This document shows, piece by piece, positions 1-8,524 of a stretch of 64,000 bases of DNA. This stretch comes from Ralstonia sp. A12 (lineage in GTDB: Bacteria; Pseudomonadota; Gammaproteobacteria; Burkholderiales; Burkholderiaceae): positions 186,001-250,000 of the forward strand of contig NZ_JSZO01000011.1 in the NCBI RefSeq assembly GCF_000801955.1. The letters run 5' to 3'. Positions within the stretch are counted from its first letter, which is position 1. The number at the start of each line of letters is the position of its first letter. The notes under the pieces were generated by a model, which saw nothing but the letters and a program-made list of their open reading frames with translations, ran no database searches and was not told the DNA's origin. The position numbers and the translations under genes are program-made.

Positions 1-2000
1 GAAGCGTAGAGGTGGCGATCGCCATTCGGCGTCTGCTGCGTGACGTAGAAACGCTGCGGCACCAGGATGTCCAGGTGTTCACGGGCGCGCGTCATGGCGA
101 CGTAGAGCAGGCGGCGTTCCTCTTCCAACTCTTCGTGCGAGCCGGCGCCCAGGTCGGCAGGCATGCAGCCGTCCACGGCGTTGAGCACGTACACGGCTTT
201 CCACTCCTGCCCTTTTGAAGAATGGATCGTGGAGAGGATCAGGTAGTCCTCATCGCGGTACGGGGCGCCGGATTCATCGCTGGTCAGCTCCGGTGGGTCG
301 AGCGTCATCTCGGTCAGGAAGCGCTCGCGCGTGGCATAGGTGGCGGCCATGCGGGCGAGTTGGTCCAGGTCGCCCTGGCGCACGGCGGCATCGTCGTGCA
401 GGCGCTCCATGTGCGGCGTGTACCAAGCGCCCGCGGCTTCGAGTTCGCTGGCCCATGCCAGGCTGTCCTTCGGCGTGCGCAGCAGTTGCATCAGCGTCAT
501 CAGCGCGGCCCAGTCACCGGCCAGGCGGGCGGGGGGCTCGTAGGCAAGCAGTGCGGCAATCGGGTCCACCGCTTCGGCCATGGCGTCGAGCACGCGTGCC
601 GCCGTGGCAGGGCCGGCGCCCGGCAGCAACTGGATCACGCGAAACCCGGCGATGCGGTTGCGCGGGTTCTCGGCCCAGCGCAGCACCGAGAGCACGTCCT
701 TCACGTGCGATGCTTCGAGAAACTTCAGCCCGCCGTATTTCACGAAGGGGATGTTGCGGCGGGTGAGCTCGATCTCCAGCGGCGCGCTGTGGCTGGCTGT
801 GCGGAACAGCACCGCCTGTGATTTCAGCGCGAGGCCACCTTCCCGCTGATGCAGCACCTGCTCGGCCACGCAGCGCGCCTGCTCGGCCTCATCGCGCACC
901 GAGATCAAACGTGGTCGATGTGTCGACGCACGATCCGTCCACAACGTCTTGGCAAAGCGTTCGGTGGCAAAGCGCATGACGCCGTTGGACGCATCGAGGA
1001 TGGGCTGCGTTGACCGGTAATTGCGCTCCAGCAGCACCGTGTGCGCGGGCCGCGAGAAATGACGCGGGAAGTCGAGGATGTTGCGCACCGTCGCTGCGCG
1101 AAACGCGTAGATCGATTGCGCGTCGTCACCCACCACCGTCACGCCGCGGCCGTCCGGGCGCAGCGCACGCAGGATGGACGATTGCAGCCGGTTCGTGTCC
1201 TGGTATTCGTCGACGAGGATGTAGTCGAAGCGCGCGCCGATCTCCGCCGCCAGTTCAGCGTCGGACACCATGGCGTGCCAGTAGAGCAGCAGGTCGTCGT
1301 AGTCGAGCACGTGCTGCGCCTGCTTGGCTTCGACGTAGGCGTCGAACAGTGTGCGCAGCTGCGCCTCCCACATCGCGCACCACGGAAAGTGGTGCTTGAG
1401 CACGGCGTTCAGCGGGCTTTCAGCGTTGATGGCGCGCGAGTAGATGGCCAGGCACGTCTGCTTGAGCGGGAAGCGGCGTTCCTTGGTCGACAGGTTCAGT
1501 TCGTGGCGCACGACGTTCAGCAAGTCGGCGGAATCGCTGCGGTCGTGAATGGTGAAGTCGGGCGCGAGGCCGACGCGTTCGGCGTACTCGCGCAGCAGGC
1601 GCGCACCGATGCCGTGGAAAGTGCCGGCCCAGGGCAGGGTGGTCTGGTACGACGTGCCGGCCGCATTGAGCGCGCTGTTAGTGCGCTCGCCGTGCATGGC
1701 ACGCGCAAGCAGATGACCGGCACGATTGGACAATTCACTCGCGGCGCGGCGCGAGAACGTCAGCAGCAGGATGCGCTGCGGGTCTGCTCCGTTGGCGACC
1801 AGATGCGCGACGCGCCAGCCCAGCGTGTGCGTCTTACCCGACCCAGCGCCGGCCAGCACAAGCAGCGGGCCGGTCTCGGCGGCATCTGCCCCAGAAATGC
1901 CGAACTCGACCGCCTGGCGTTGCTGGTCGTTCAGTTGCGCCAGATAGCCCGGGGCAGTCTGGGCGCTGGTGGTGTCAGGGGTGGGGGCGGCAGCGGGCAC
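1..2000 (-). CDS. UvrD/Rep-type ATP-dependent DNA helicase, 3' end off the window
   Basis: About 666 residues are visible of a superfamily 1A 3'-5' DNA helicase, normally about 700 residues, so only the C-terminal tail is missing. Reading the minus strand shows Walker A AGAGSGKT at residues 50-57, the DEYQDTNR Walker B, VVGDDAQSIYAFR (motif III), LERNYRS (motif IV), TIHSSKGQEW (motif V) and VAMTRAREHL (motif VI) near the window edge. The start is a GTG at 2000; the frame is closed by a stop four codons upstream. The family unwinds DNA during excision or mismatch repair or removes RecA filaments. A near-perfect LexA box lies 23 bases upstream, so damage induction is likely. Whether this is the main UvrD or a PcrA-like paralogue cannot be decided here. 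Confidence 0.93.
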   Translation of the reverse strand, partial: MPAAAPTPDTTSAQTAPGYLAQLNDQQRQAVEFGISGADAAETGPLLVLAGAGSGKTHTLGWRVAHLVANGADPQRILLLTFSRRAASELSNRAGHLLARAMHGERTNSALNAAGTSYQTTLPWAGTFHGIGARLLREYAERVGLAPDFTIHDRSDSADLLNVVRHELNLSTKERRFPLKQTCLAIYSRAINAESPLNAVLKHHFPWCAMWEAQLRTLFDAYVEAKQAQHVLDYDDLLLYWHAMVSDAELAAEIGARFDYILVDEYQDTNRLQSSILRALRPDGRGVTVVGDDAQSIYAFRAATVRNILDFPRHFSRPAHTVLLERNYRSTQPILDASNGVMRFATERFAKTLWTDRASTHRPRLISVRDEAEQARCVAEQVLHQREGGLALKSQAVLFRTASHSAPLEIELTRRNIPFVKYGGLKFLEASHVKDVLSVLRWAENPRNRIAGFRVIQLLPGAGPATAARVLDAMAEAVDPIAALLAYEPPARLAGDWAALMTLMQLLRTPKDSLAWASELEAAGAWYTPHMERLHDDAAVRQGDLDQLARMAATYATRERFLTEMTLDPPELTSDESGAPYRDEDYLILSTIHSSKGQEWKAVYVLNAVDGCMPADLGAGSHEELEEERRLLYVAMTRAREHLDILVPQRFYVTQQTPNGDRHLYA

Positions 2001-2022
2001 GGCGGGACGTCACAGAAAATAA

Positions 2023-2038
2023 CTGTATGAATATACAG
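2023..2038 (-). promoter_or_regulatory. LexA (SOS) box upstream of the helicase gene
   Basis: CTGTATGAATATACAG has the CTGT-N8-ACAG form of the proteobacterial LexA operator, with an AT-rich centre. It ends 23 bases before the GTG start of the helicase gene, where a repressor would cover the promoter. uvrD is a LexA target in E. coli, so the site and its position agree with the gene. Confidence 0.8.
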
Positions 2039-2122
2039 CACTGTAGTGCCTGCCCGTGAAGACGGAGACGGTGGGTGCCGCACCCAGGCAACGGGTGCGA
2101 CATCCACCGAAGTGTTCACGCA

Positions 2123-2150
2123 GCAAGGCAACCCTGCTGGGCGGCCTTGC
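2123..2150 (-). terminator. Possible terminator hairpin after the EF-hand gene
   Basis: GCAAGGC and GCCTTGC pair across a 14-base loop, 21 bases beyond the stop of the EF-hand gene on the minus strand. A second short hairpin (CGCACCC/GGGTGCG, 2079-2099) follows. Neither has a clear T run, so this is a weak call. Confidence 0.35.
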
Positions 2151-2171
2151 GTGCGTCAGACGTGGTGGTGA

Positions 2172-2561
2172 TTAGTGGCGCTGCTGTACGTAGCGCTGCA
2201 CATCTTTGAGCGTGACCTGACCGGAATGCGAGGTATCAATCTGGTCAAAGTGCTTGGCCACGTAGCCCAGGCCGCTGGCTTGCGCCTGCGCCTTCGTGAT
2301 GGCGCCGCCGCTGCTCAGCGCCGAGTTTGTGCTCAGCCGTTCGGTCAGGCGTTGATTGGCTTCCTGCTGCAACTGCGTGCCAGTGGAAGCTGCGGCGGGC
2401 GCTGGCTTGTTGGCCGGAAAGAACGGGCCATCCACGCCGTGGCCGCCCTTGGGCAGCGTCACTGGGGCCACAGCCTGGGTGGTCGGTGCGGCATACGCCT
2501 GACTGGCCAGCACACCGAGCACACTGAGAAGAATCGGCGGCAGCATTTTGATAGGGGACAT
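2172..2561 (-). CDS. Exported EF-hand domain protein
   Basis: This encodes 129 residues. The start is the ATG at 2561, preceded by GGAG at good spacing; upstream in-frame codons have no such support. The N-terminus is a signal peptide (hydrophobic run, then ASQAYA before the mature part). The C-terminus carries one EF-hand loop, DTSHSGQVTLKD, with acidic or hydroxyl residues at loop positions 1, 3, 5 and 12 and glycine at 6, so calcium binding is plausible. The middle is proline/alanine/glutamine rich. The gene starts 20 bases after the stop of the carboxypeptidase gene on the same strand, so the two are probably cotranscribed. Its partner is unknown. Confidence 0.8.
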   Translation of the reverse strand: MSPIKMLPPILLSVLGVLASQAYAAPTTQAVAPVTLPKGGHGVDGPFFPANKPAPAAASTGTQLQQEANQRLTERLSTNSALSSGGAITKAQAQASGLGYVAKHFDQIDTSHSGQVTLKDVQRYVQQRH

Positions 2562-2581
2562 GATCACTCCTTCAATCAAGA

Positions 2582-4384
2582 TTAGTGCGCAGCTTGTGCT
2601 GTGAGTGTTGGCGTGCCGGCTGGGTTCTCGTCCGCCCACGGCGCGGGCAGCGTTGCCAGCGTCAATGCAGACGGAATGGACTGGCCGCCGAAGTACGCCA
2701 CGAGATCGCTCTTCATCTGCGGACGGGCCACGTCATCCAGGTAGATCATGTGACCGCCCTGGTAGAAGGTGACCTGCAGGTGGGGGTTCAGGCCCGACAC
2801 GGTTTGCAGACGCGCCAGTTGCTTCTCGGTGTTGAAGAACGGTGTGGCGAGGTCGTGGTAGCCGTTGGATGCCAGCACCTTCAACTGCGGGTTCATCTGG
2901 ATCGCGGCAAGCAGGTCAGGCAGCGTGTCCGGCAACGGCTGGCCATTGTGGGAGAAATCCCACGAGCCGATGATGTTGTCGTTCAGCGGCAAGAACGTTG
3001 CGTTGGGCGCCGAATAGCCCAGGTAGTTTGGCATCTGCGTCTGCAACGCGGTGGTGAAAGGTTGCGAGATCAGAATGTCCGACGGGTCTCCATCGCTGGC
3101 CAGACGCGAATCCGAATTCGGCAGCGAAACGCGACCGTCGTACCGGCCAATCGTGGTACCCGGCAGGAGCGTTGTCTGGAACGGCGTCTTGCTGAAGTAG
3201 CCCTGCAACGCCTGCAGCGTCAGGCCGGATGGCGATTCCCACGACGCGAGCGTCGACTTGGACGGGTACTTCGGCGTGCCGAGCGCATTTGGAGAACCCA
3301 GCTGGCTGAGCGCCCACGAGTTGGCGTACGTCTTGAACGTGCTGTATTTGTTCGTGACGAATTGCTCGGACTGCGTCGCAAATGTCGACTGGCTCGGCTG
3401 GGCAGGCGAGACCTGATTGAAGTACGACGCCACCGCGGCATAACCCGGGTAGTAGCCCACCAGCGTATCGGTCGCGAGCTTCAACCCTGCGGTTGAGTTC
3501 TCGATGGCCGTGGCTTCAACCGCATCGGCAAAGTAGTTCAGGATCGACGACTGCAGCACGATGCCGGTGAGGTGTACGCCCGCCGTTTCCAGCGCAAGCG
3601 CCAGCATGTTGGTGCGCGGGGTGCCATACGACTCACCGTACAGATAGATGGGCGAGCTGCTGCGGCTGTTGACGGTCAGGTAGCGCTGGATGAAGTCGCG
3701 CATGACGTTGACGTCGACATCGCTGCCCCAGAACGAGCTGTTGGTGTTCGGCGCAATCGCTTCGGAAAGGCCGGTTCCGGGCGGGTCGATGAACACCATG
3801 TCGGTGGTGGCGATCAGGCTCTCCGCGTTATCGACGAGGGTGTAGTTCGGCCAGTTGGTCAGCAGCGGATCTGGCGTTGCAACACGCGTGGGTGCGAACG
3901 AACCCAGGCGCAGCCAGATCGACGAGGAACCCGGGCCACCGTTATAGAAGAAGGTCACCGGCCGCGGCTGCCCGTTGCTGCTGGGCGCCGTGTACGCGAC
4001 ATATGACATCGTGGCCTCGGGGTTGCCGCTGGCGTCCGATGCAGTCAGGTGGCCAGTCGTCGTGGTGTAGTTCACCGGGGTGGCGCCGGCTGTCCACTGG
4101 TAATGCATGACCGCCGCATTCTCGGACACCTGCGACACATCCAGACTATCCGTCGCATTGCCCGAATAGGCGATAGGGTCAACATACGGCTGGTTGCCCG
4201 TTACCGTCTTCGCGCTCACATCCACTTGGTTTGCGCTCGCCGCGGATGCGACGGGGCTGCCATCATCGCCACCGCACGCGGTGACAAGCGATACGCCGAC
4301 AAGCAGCGCGCCGACGCCGACCAGCCGCCCGAACGCGGGAGAACGGCGAAGGACATAACCACTGGAACTACGGTTTGGTTTCAT
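2582..4384 (-). CDS. Serine carboxypeptidase-like (S10 family) lipoprotein
   Basis: The product of 600 residues belongs to the alpha/beta-hydrolase S10 peptidase group. Visible signatures are the oxyanion-loop FFYNGGPGSSS, the nucleophile elbow GESYG, an ASNGYHDLATP segment around the expected catalytic Asp, and GGHMIY with the catalytic His. The N-terminus has a lipoprotein signal ending in LVTACGGDD, so the enzyme should sit in the periplasm or outer membrane. The ATG at 4384 follows AGGG; two ATGs just upstream (4390, 4399) are less well placed. It heads a two-gene unit with the EF-hand protein. The family removes C-terminal residues from peptides at acidic pH; the substrate here is unknown. 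Confidence 0.9.
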   Translation of the reverse strand: MKPNRSSSGYVLRRSPAFGRLVGVGALLVGVSLVTACGGDDGSPVASAASANQVDVSAKTVTGNQPYVDPIAYSGNATDSLDVSQVSENAAVMHYQWTAGATPVNYTTTTGHLTASDASGNPEATMSYVAYTAPSSNGQPRPVTFFYNGGPGSSSIWLRLGSFAPTRVATPDPLLTNWPNYTLVDNAESLIATTDMVFIDPPGTGLSEAIAPNTNSSFWGSDVDVNVMRDFIQRYLTVNSRSSSPIYLYGESYGTPRTNMLALALETAGVHLTGIVLQSSILNYFADAVEATAIENSTAGLKLATDTLVGYYPGYAAVASYFNQVSPAQPSQSTFATQSEQFVTNKYSTFKTYANSWALSQLGSPNALGTPKYPSKSTLASWESPSGLTLQALQGYFSKTPFQTTLLPGTTIGRYDGRVSLPNSDSRLASDGDPSDILISQPFTTALQTQMPNYLGYSAPNATFLPLNDNIIGSWDFSHNGQPLPDTLPDLLAAIQMNPQLKVLASNGYHDLATPFFNTEKQLARLQTVSGLNPHLQVTFYQGGHMIYLDDVARPQMKSDLVAYFGGQSIPSALTLATLPAPWADENPAGTPTLTAQAAH

Positions 4385-5495
4385 TTGCATCCCTGTCATT
4401 GATGAGATACGAACAAAAAGCCGCTTGGCGGAGAAATCATCAAACAATAGGCGGCATTAATCCACGCGCTTAATATCGCGAATGAAATCAAAAAAACGAT
4501 TCCGCCTCGCTAATCAAAAGCGATAGAAAAATCTACCAATAATCTGAATGATGCGATCGGCGCGTTAGCGGCGGGTTTCACGTAAATCAGAAATTCGAAA
4601 AAGCATTCCTGATTTGCGTTGAAAGGCGCTAAGTCCAACCGCGGCCACTGGAGGGTGGCGGCTTGGAGATGATGAGGTCGATGGCGGCTACCGGCGGTGA
4701 GTTGGCGCCACCGCCGCCATCTGTGGCGGCCGGAGCAGCGCAATTGCGCGGCATGATGAGGCTGTCATTTCCCGATAAAGCATCAGGCGCACAGGAATGG
4801 TGCGGCGCTGATTGCGTCTGGGCGTGTGAGTCGTTTCGCGTTATGTGCCCAGGTTGTGCTCGTGTTCCATCGCTGTATTGCAATCTTGCAGACAACATGC
4901 TGTCTCCCGGATCAGGATAGTTGTCGGGCCATTGTGGGGGTGTTTCTATGTGGCCGTTTTATACACCTTGTGAGTGTTTTGCTCGGTTCCCGCCGTCAAA
5001 CTGGCGTCAAAAGAGTGGTTGAATCATAGAGGCAAAATTTGCCGTGTCAATGGAGTGCCGCATCTATTTTTCGGCTTTGTAATTTTGATGCGGATTCCAT
5101 GTTTACGGAAAATTACACGAACAATTTTTCATCCACTTAAGCGGGTGCTTCAAGCCCCCTTTTTATGAGCGATTGGCGGCTCAGCTCAATCAATCGATCT
5201 GATTGCGATAAATGGTTTATCAGAATTACACCATCCAAGAAGGTCGTGCCGAAGTTTTTTAACGATTTGATAGAGAAATTATTGCTATCTCTATTGACGT
5301 AAATTGAATCGGATGGAGGTGTGGTCTTGCAAGGGCGCAGGCGAGACGAGGTTGCCCACAATTGGTGCGTGTGGGGCGCGTGCGTGGGGGAGGGAATATG
5401 GCGGGGCCCGGGTGGCCCGTCATCGGCATCGACGATGACGAGATGCCAATCGATGCCAATGTGCAGGAGAAACGAAACGCAAAGGGACGAGGTGC
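4385..5495. other. 1.1 kb gap, AT-richer, no convincing gene
   Basis: This stretch is clearly poorer in GC than its surroundings, most of all at 4400-4620 and 4990-5330. Open frames here are short, overlap each other and lack family features. The promoter of the carboxypeptidase gene should lie in its left part. A 33-codon frame with a strong ribosome site (5398-5499) is noted but not called. It may be a decayed acquired segment. Confidence 0.5.
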
Positions 5496-5810
5496 TTAGA
5501 GGCCGTCCCGCAGGTTCTTCGGCAACTCGCGCCATGACGTGCGGTGATTGACGGCATCCACCACTTCCGCCAGGAACCAGGGCAAGACGAGTTTCGTGTC
5601 GGGGTCACTTAAGCCGACGCGCAATCGGTCTTGCGCGGCCGGGTTTGCGTGTTGGGCTGGGCTGGTTTGCGCGGGCCGGCTTTGCGCAAGCATCGCCTGA
5701 AGCTCTTGGTCGGAGAACGTGGCGGACGACGTGGTTAGCGCAGAAGCGGTCATCGCAGCAGACATCAACGCCGATGCCACGAAAAGATGTTTGAGGATTG
5801 CGGCAGGCAT
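5496..5810 (-). CDS. Small exported protein of unknown function
   Basis: The 104-residue product starts with a signal peptide (MPAAILKHLF..., cleavage likely after ASA near residue 24). The mature part has a glutamine/alanine-rich stretch and ends in a more conserved-looking segment, LPWFLAEVVDAVNHRTSWRE. The ATG at 5810 follows GGAGG at about ten bases. I do not recognise the family. It stands alone, 155 bases downstream of the ynfA-like gene on the same strand. Confidence 0.6.
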   Translation of the reverse strand: MPAAILKHLFVASALMSAAMTASALTTSSATFSDQELQAMLAQSRPAQTSPAQHANPAAQDRLRVGLSDPDTKLVLPWFLAEVVDAVNHRTSWRELPKNLRDGL

Positions 5811-5965
5811 CGGGGCCCTCCATCGATAAAAAGGACTGAATTGACGGCAACCCGGCTGCGCTGACTGACAACTCGGTTGCCGGTTGCAATGATCCCTCTT
5901 CCAATCATAGCGGCGGCTTAGGGTTCCGTTTCTGTCAGGAAAGCGTAAAGATCGCGCGCGATCGA

Positions 5966-6298
5966 TCAATTTGCCTGCGGCTGCAGTGCAATGACCGCCA
6001 TGCCGACCAGCGCGATGGTCGCGCCGCCGATATCCCAGCGGGTAAGGGAGACGCCATTGACAAGACGCAGCCACACCAGCGCCACGGCGATGTACATGCC
6101 GCCGTATGCCGCATATGTTCGCCCGGCCGCCGTGGGATGCAGCGTCAGCAGCCATGCAAACAGTGCGAGCGACGCCGCTGCCGGCAGCAGCAACCAGATG
6201 GGCTTGCCTTGCCGCAGCACGAGCCACGGCAGATAGCAGCCGACAATTTCCGCCAGTGCGGTGATGGCAAACAGGAGGGCGATGCGCAGGAAGTCCAA
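5966..6298 (-). CDS. YnfA/UPF0060 family small membrane protein
   Basis: At 110 residues the length is exactly that of the YnfA family. Four hydrophobic helices are visible, with the family hallmarks [11 protein letters not shown] near the N-terminus, [14 protein letters not shown] in the third helix region and [13 protein letters not shown] at the end. Homologues are inner membrane proteins related to small multidrug transporters; their substrate is not settled. It lies head to head with the DUF1272 gene, with 112 bases between the starts. Confidence 0.93.
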   Translation of the reverse strand: MDFLRIALLFAITALAEIVGCYLPWLVLRQGKPIWLLLPAAASLALFAWLLTLHPTAAGRTYAAYGGMYIAVALVWLRLVNGVSLTRWDIGGATIALVGMAVIALQPQAN

Positions 6299-6410
6299 GG
6301 GGCGGTACCGAGGTGATCAGGAAGAGGGTGCTGATTGTGGCACGCGCGGGCGTGGTGGTTTCTCGGTATCGTTGCGGTCTCGTCCAACAACAACGATATC
6401 GGGAGACCCC

Positions 6411-6719
6411 ATGCTCGAACTCCGGCCGACATGCGAACACTGCAACACCGCACTGCCACCCGACGCCACCCACGCCCGCATCTGCTCTTTTGAATGCACG
6501 TTCTGCGTGACCTGTGCGGAGGGTGTGTTCGGCAACGTGTGCCCGAACTGCGGTGGGGGTTTCACTGCGCGGCCGATTCGCCCATCTCGGGACTGGAAGA
6601 ACGGCAATTTCCTCAGTAACCATCCGGCCAGCGCAACGATCAAACATCGGCCGGCTGACCTGGCCGCGCACGCGCAATTGGCGGCGGCCGTTGGGGTGAC
6701 TCCGCCGGAGAAGCGCTAG
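6411..6719 (+). CDS. DUF1272 domain protein (cysteine-rich, likely zinc binding)
   Basis: The product has 102 residues. The first 60 hold a run of paired cysteines (CEHC, CSFEC, CVTC, CPNC) typical of DUF1272, which suggests two small zinc sites. The rest is a basic tail. The ATG at 6411 sits directly after GGGAGACCCC and matches the usual family start MLELRPTCE. It probably acts in the cytoplasm; the role is unknown. It faces the TraB/GumN gene with 20 bases between the stops. Confidence 0.88.
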   Translation: MLELRPTCEHCNTALPPDATHARICSFECTFCVTCAEGVFGNVCPNCGGGFTARPIRPSRDWKNGNFLSNHPASATIKHRPADLAAHAQLAAAVGVTPPEKR

Positions 6720-6739
6720 CGCCTAGCGCATGACGCGGG

Positions 6740-7750
6740 TTAGTGCGAAGCCGCTGGCGGCAACACCGGTGTGACCGTAAACCCACGCGCAGCCATGAGT
6801 GCTGGTAGGCCTTGCGGGCCGATCATGTGCAGCGCGCCCACTGCGCCGAATACGCGCTGGCCGCGCGCATGCACCTTGGCAAGGTTGTCGGCCATGGCGC
6901 GGTTGCGGTTCGTCACCAGACGTTTGAAGGCGCGCTTGTCCGACGGCGTCTTCAGGCAATCGCACCACTGCGGATAGCGCTCCAGCGTACTGAGGTCGCT
7001 ATCTGCCCAGGCATTGGCGAGCGTGAGGGTTTGCGTGCGCGCCTCGCCCGATTCAATGGCGTCGAGTTCGGTGTCGAACTGCTGCACCATCTCGTTCTTC
7101 GGCACGATTTCATCCAGCACACGCAGTTGGTCGGCCAGGGTTTCCAGCGGCACGATTGGCACATGCACGCTGTTGGCGTACGTGGTCAGGAACAGGTCGA
7201 TGCCGAAATCGGGATACAGCCCATCGGCGCGTAGCCCCAGTGCCGACAGCGATGCGAGCTGCATGATCGGCTGAAACTTGCGGATCTGCGTGAGCGCGGC
7301 ATCGGGCAGGCATGCGGCGGCGATCAGCTTGTCGAGGCGCTCGCCGCGGCGGCCGCTTACCAGGCGCACATCGCTCTTGGTCTTGCGCGCTGCAAACGCT
7401 TTGCGGCTGCTTTCCTTGTCGAGCAGGTCGAGTTCGAGCGCAACTGCATCGCTGTGCTTGAGCGCATCGCGAATCGTGGGCCCAGGCAGCATCCAGTCGG
7501 CGCGTGCTACGTGGATCGTGCCGTACAGCCACGAGGTGTGGCCGTCCTTTTCGATGCGCCAGAGCAGGCCGTGATCGGTGGCGCGTTGGGCGGCGGCAGC
7601 CCAGCCGTCTTTGGGGATGGAGTCCGCCGCGGGCGGCGGGCAAGGATTTGCGGTTTGCGGTGATGCGTCTTGCGCGGTGGCGGTGCCAATGCCCGACAAC
7701 AGGCAGAGCGCCGCCGCGAGCGTGCGCCACAGGGTGCGGTTGCGTGCCAT
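6740..7750 (-). CDS. TraB/GumN family protein
   Basis: This 336-residue protein has a signal peptide ending near ATAQD, then the TraB/GumN pattern: a first GTIH motif within SWLYGTIHVA, an ALELDL segment, and a C-terminal GALHMIGPQGL motif with a second conserved His. The family resembles Tiki-type metalloproteases and is usually periplasmic in proteobacteria. The bacterial function is not established. The ATG at 7750 begins the signal peptide; upstream codons in frame would place a basic low-complexity tail before it. It lies 49 bases after the tetR stop on the same strand. Confidence 0.9.
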   Translation of the reverse strand: MARNRTLWRTLAAALCLLSGIGTATAQDASPQTANPCPPPAADSIPKDGWAAAAQRATDHGLLWRIEKDGHTSWLYGTIHVARADWMLPGPTIRDALKHSDAVALELDLLDKESSRKAFAARKTKSDVRLVSGRRGERLDKLIAAACLPDAALTQIRKFQPIMQLASLSALGLRADGLYPDFGIDLFLTTYANSVHVPIVPLETLADQLRVLDEIVPKNEMVQQFDTELDAIESGEARTQTLTLANAWADSDLSTLERYPQWCDCLKTPSDKRAFKRLVTNRNRAMADNLAKVHARGQRVFGAVGALHMIGPQGLPALMAARGFTVTPVLPPAASH

Positions 7751-7799
7751 GACTCTTCCCCGAGAAATCTTGTGATTTTGTGAGTGTGCTGCCTGCAGT

Positions 7800-8411
7800 T
7801 TAGCGGGCGCTGACCATCGCGTCCCATGCCGCCATCGCACAATCGACAGTGGAGAGCAACGCTTCACGCGGTGCACCATCGCGCGCCTGGATCGACAGGC
7901 CATTGAGCACCGTCGCGTAGTAGCCGCCCAGCGCGTCGGCGTTGGTGGCGGCCGGCACATCGCCTTCATCGATGCCGCGGCGGATGCGGGCGCGGATGGC
8001 GTCGATGGTCTCCAGCCGGATCGCCCGCATGTCTTCCTGCACCTGCTGGTTGGGCGCCGAGCACAGTAGTGCACCGAGCACGACCATGCAGCCGCGCGGC
8101 GCGTCTGGCTGGCTGAAGGCGAGGGCGTTGCTGCGCAGGAGTGCGTCGATCGATTCGCGCGCGGTGGCGGGTTCAGTCAGCGCAATGACCGTCGTGCTGC
8201 CCGCCGTCTGCCGGTACAGCGCGATCGCCTCGCGAAAGAGCGCCTCTTTTGAGCCGAACGCGGCATAAAAGCTCGGCGCGGTGATGCCGCCCATGGCCGC
8301 CTTGAGGTCGTCGAGCGTGGTGCCTTCGTAGCCGCGTGCCCAGAACACGGTCATGGCCTGGCGCAGGGCTGCGTCGCGATCAAAAGTGCGGGGGCGTCCG
8401 CGTGTCGCCAT
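7800..8411 (-). CDS. TetR/AcrR family repressor
   Basis: The protein has 203 residues with an N-terminal TetR helix-turn-helix at about residues 10-56 ([28 protein letters not shown] pattern, then the [12 protein letters not shown] recognition segment). The C-terminal ligand domain is of the common TetR_C_16/YxaF-like sort. It is transcribed away from a DHA2 efflux pump gene, with a palindrome between them, so the likely role is drug-responsive repression of that pump and of itself. Confidence 0.93.
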   Translation of the reverse strand: MATRGRPRTFDRDAALRQAMTVFWARGYEGTTLDDLKAAMGGITAPSFYAAFGSKEALFREAIALYRQTAGSTTVIALTEPATARESIDALLRSNALAFSQPDAPRGCMVVLGALLCSAPNQQVQEDMRAIRLETIDAIRARIRRGIDEGDVPAATNADALGGYYATVLNGLSIQARDGAPREALLSTVDCAMAAWDAMVSAR

Positions 8412-8487
8412 GATGAATCCTTGAAATCCCTATTTCTATACTGGGCAATATATTAATCCTTGACGCCTGCCGTGTCGTGCCCTTAAT

Positions 8488-8507
8488 TTGTATATCGACC
8501 GATACAT
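8488..8507. promoter_or_regulatory. Candidate TetR operator between tetR-like and MFS genes
   Basis: TATCGACCGATA (8493-8504) is a perfect 5-bp inverted repeat with a 2-base centre, and the flanks TGTA/TACA extend the symmetry. It lies 77 bases before the repressor start and 20 bases before the pump start, a normal place for a shared operator. Confidence 0.55.
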
Positions 8508-8524
8508 AAATAGGGGCTGCTCCT

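Noticed and set aside
5398-5499. 33-codon frame with a strong ribosome site
   Set aside because: Very short, overlaps the end of the small exported protein gene on the other strand, and has no recognisable feature; kept only as part of the shared 16-mer finding.
5137-5535. 132-codon minus-strand frame in the AT-rich gap
   Set aside because: No ribosome site, mixed composition that changes halfway, and overlap with the better-supported exported protein gene.
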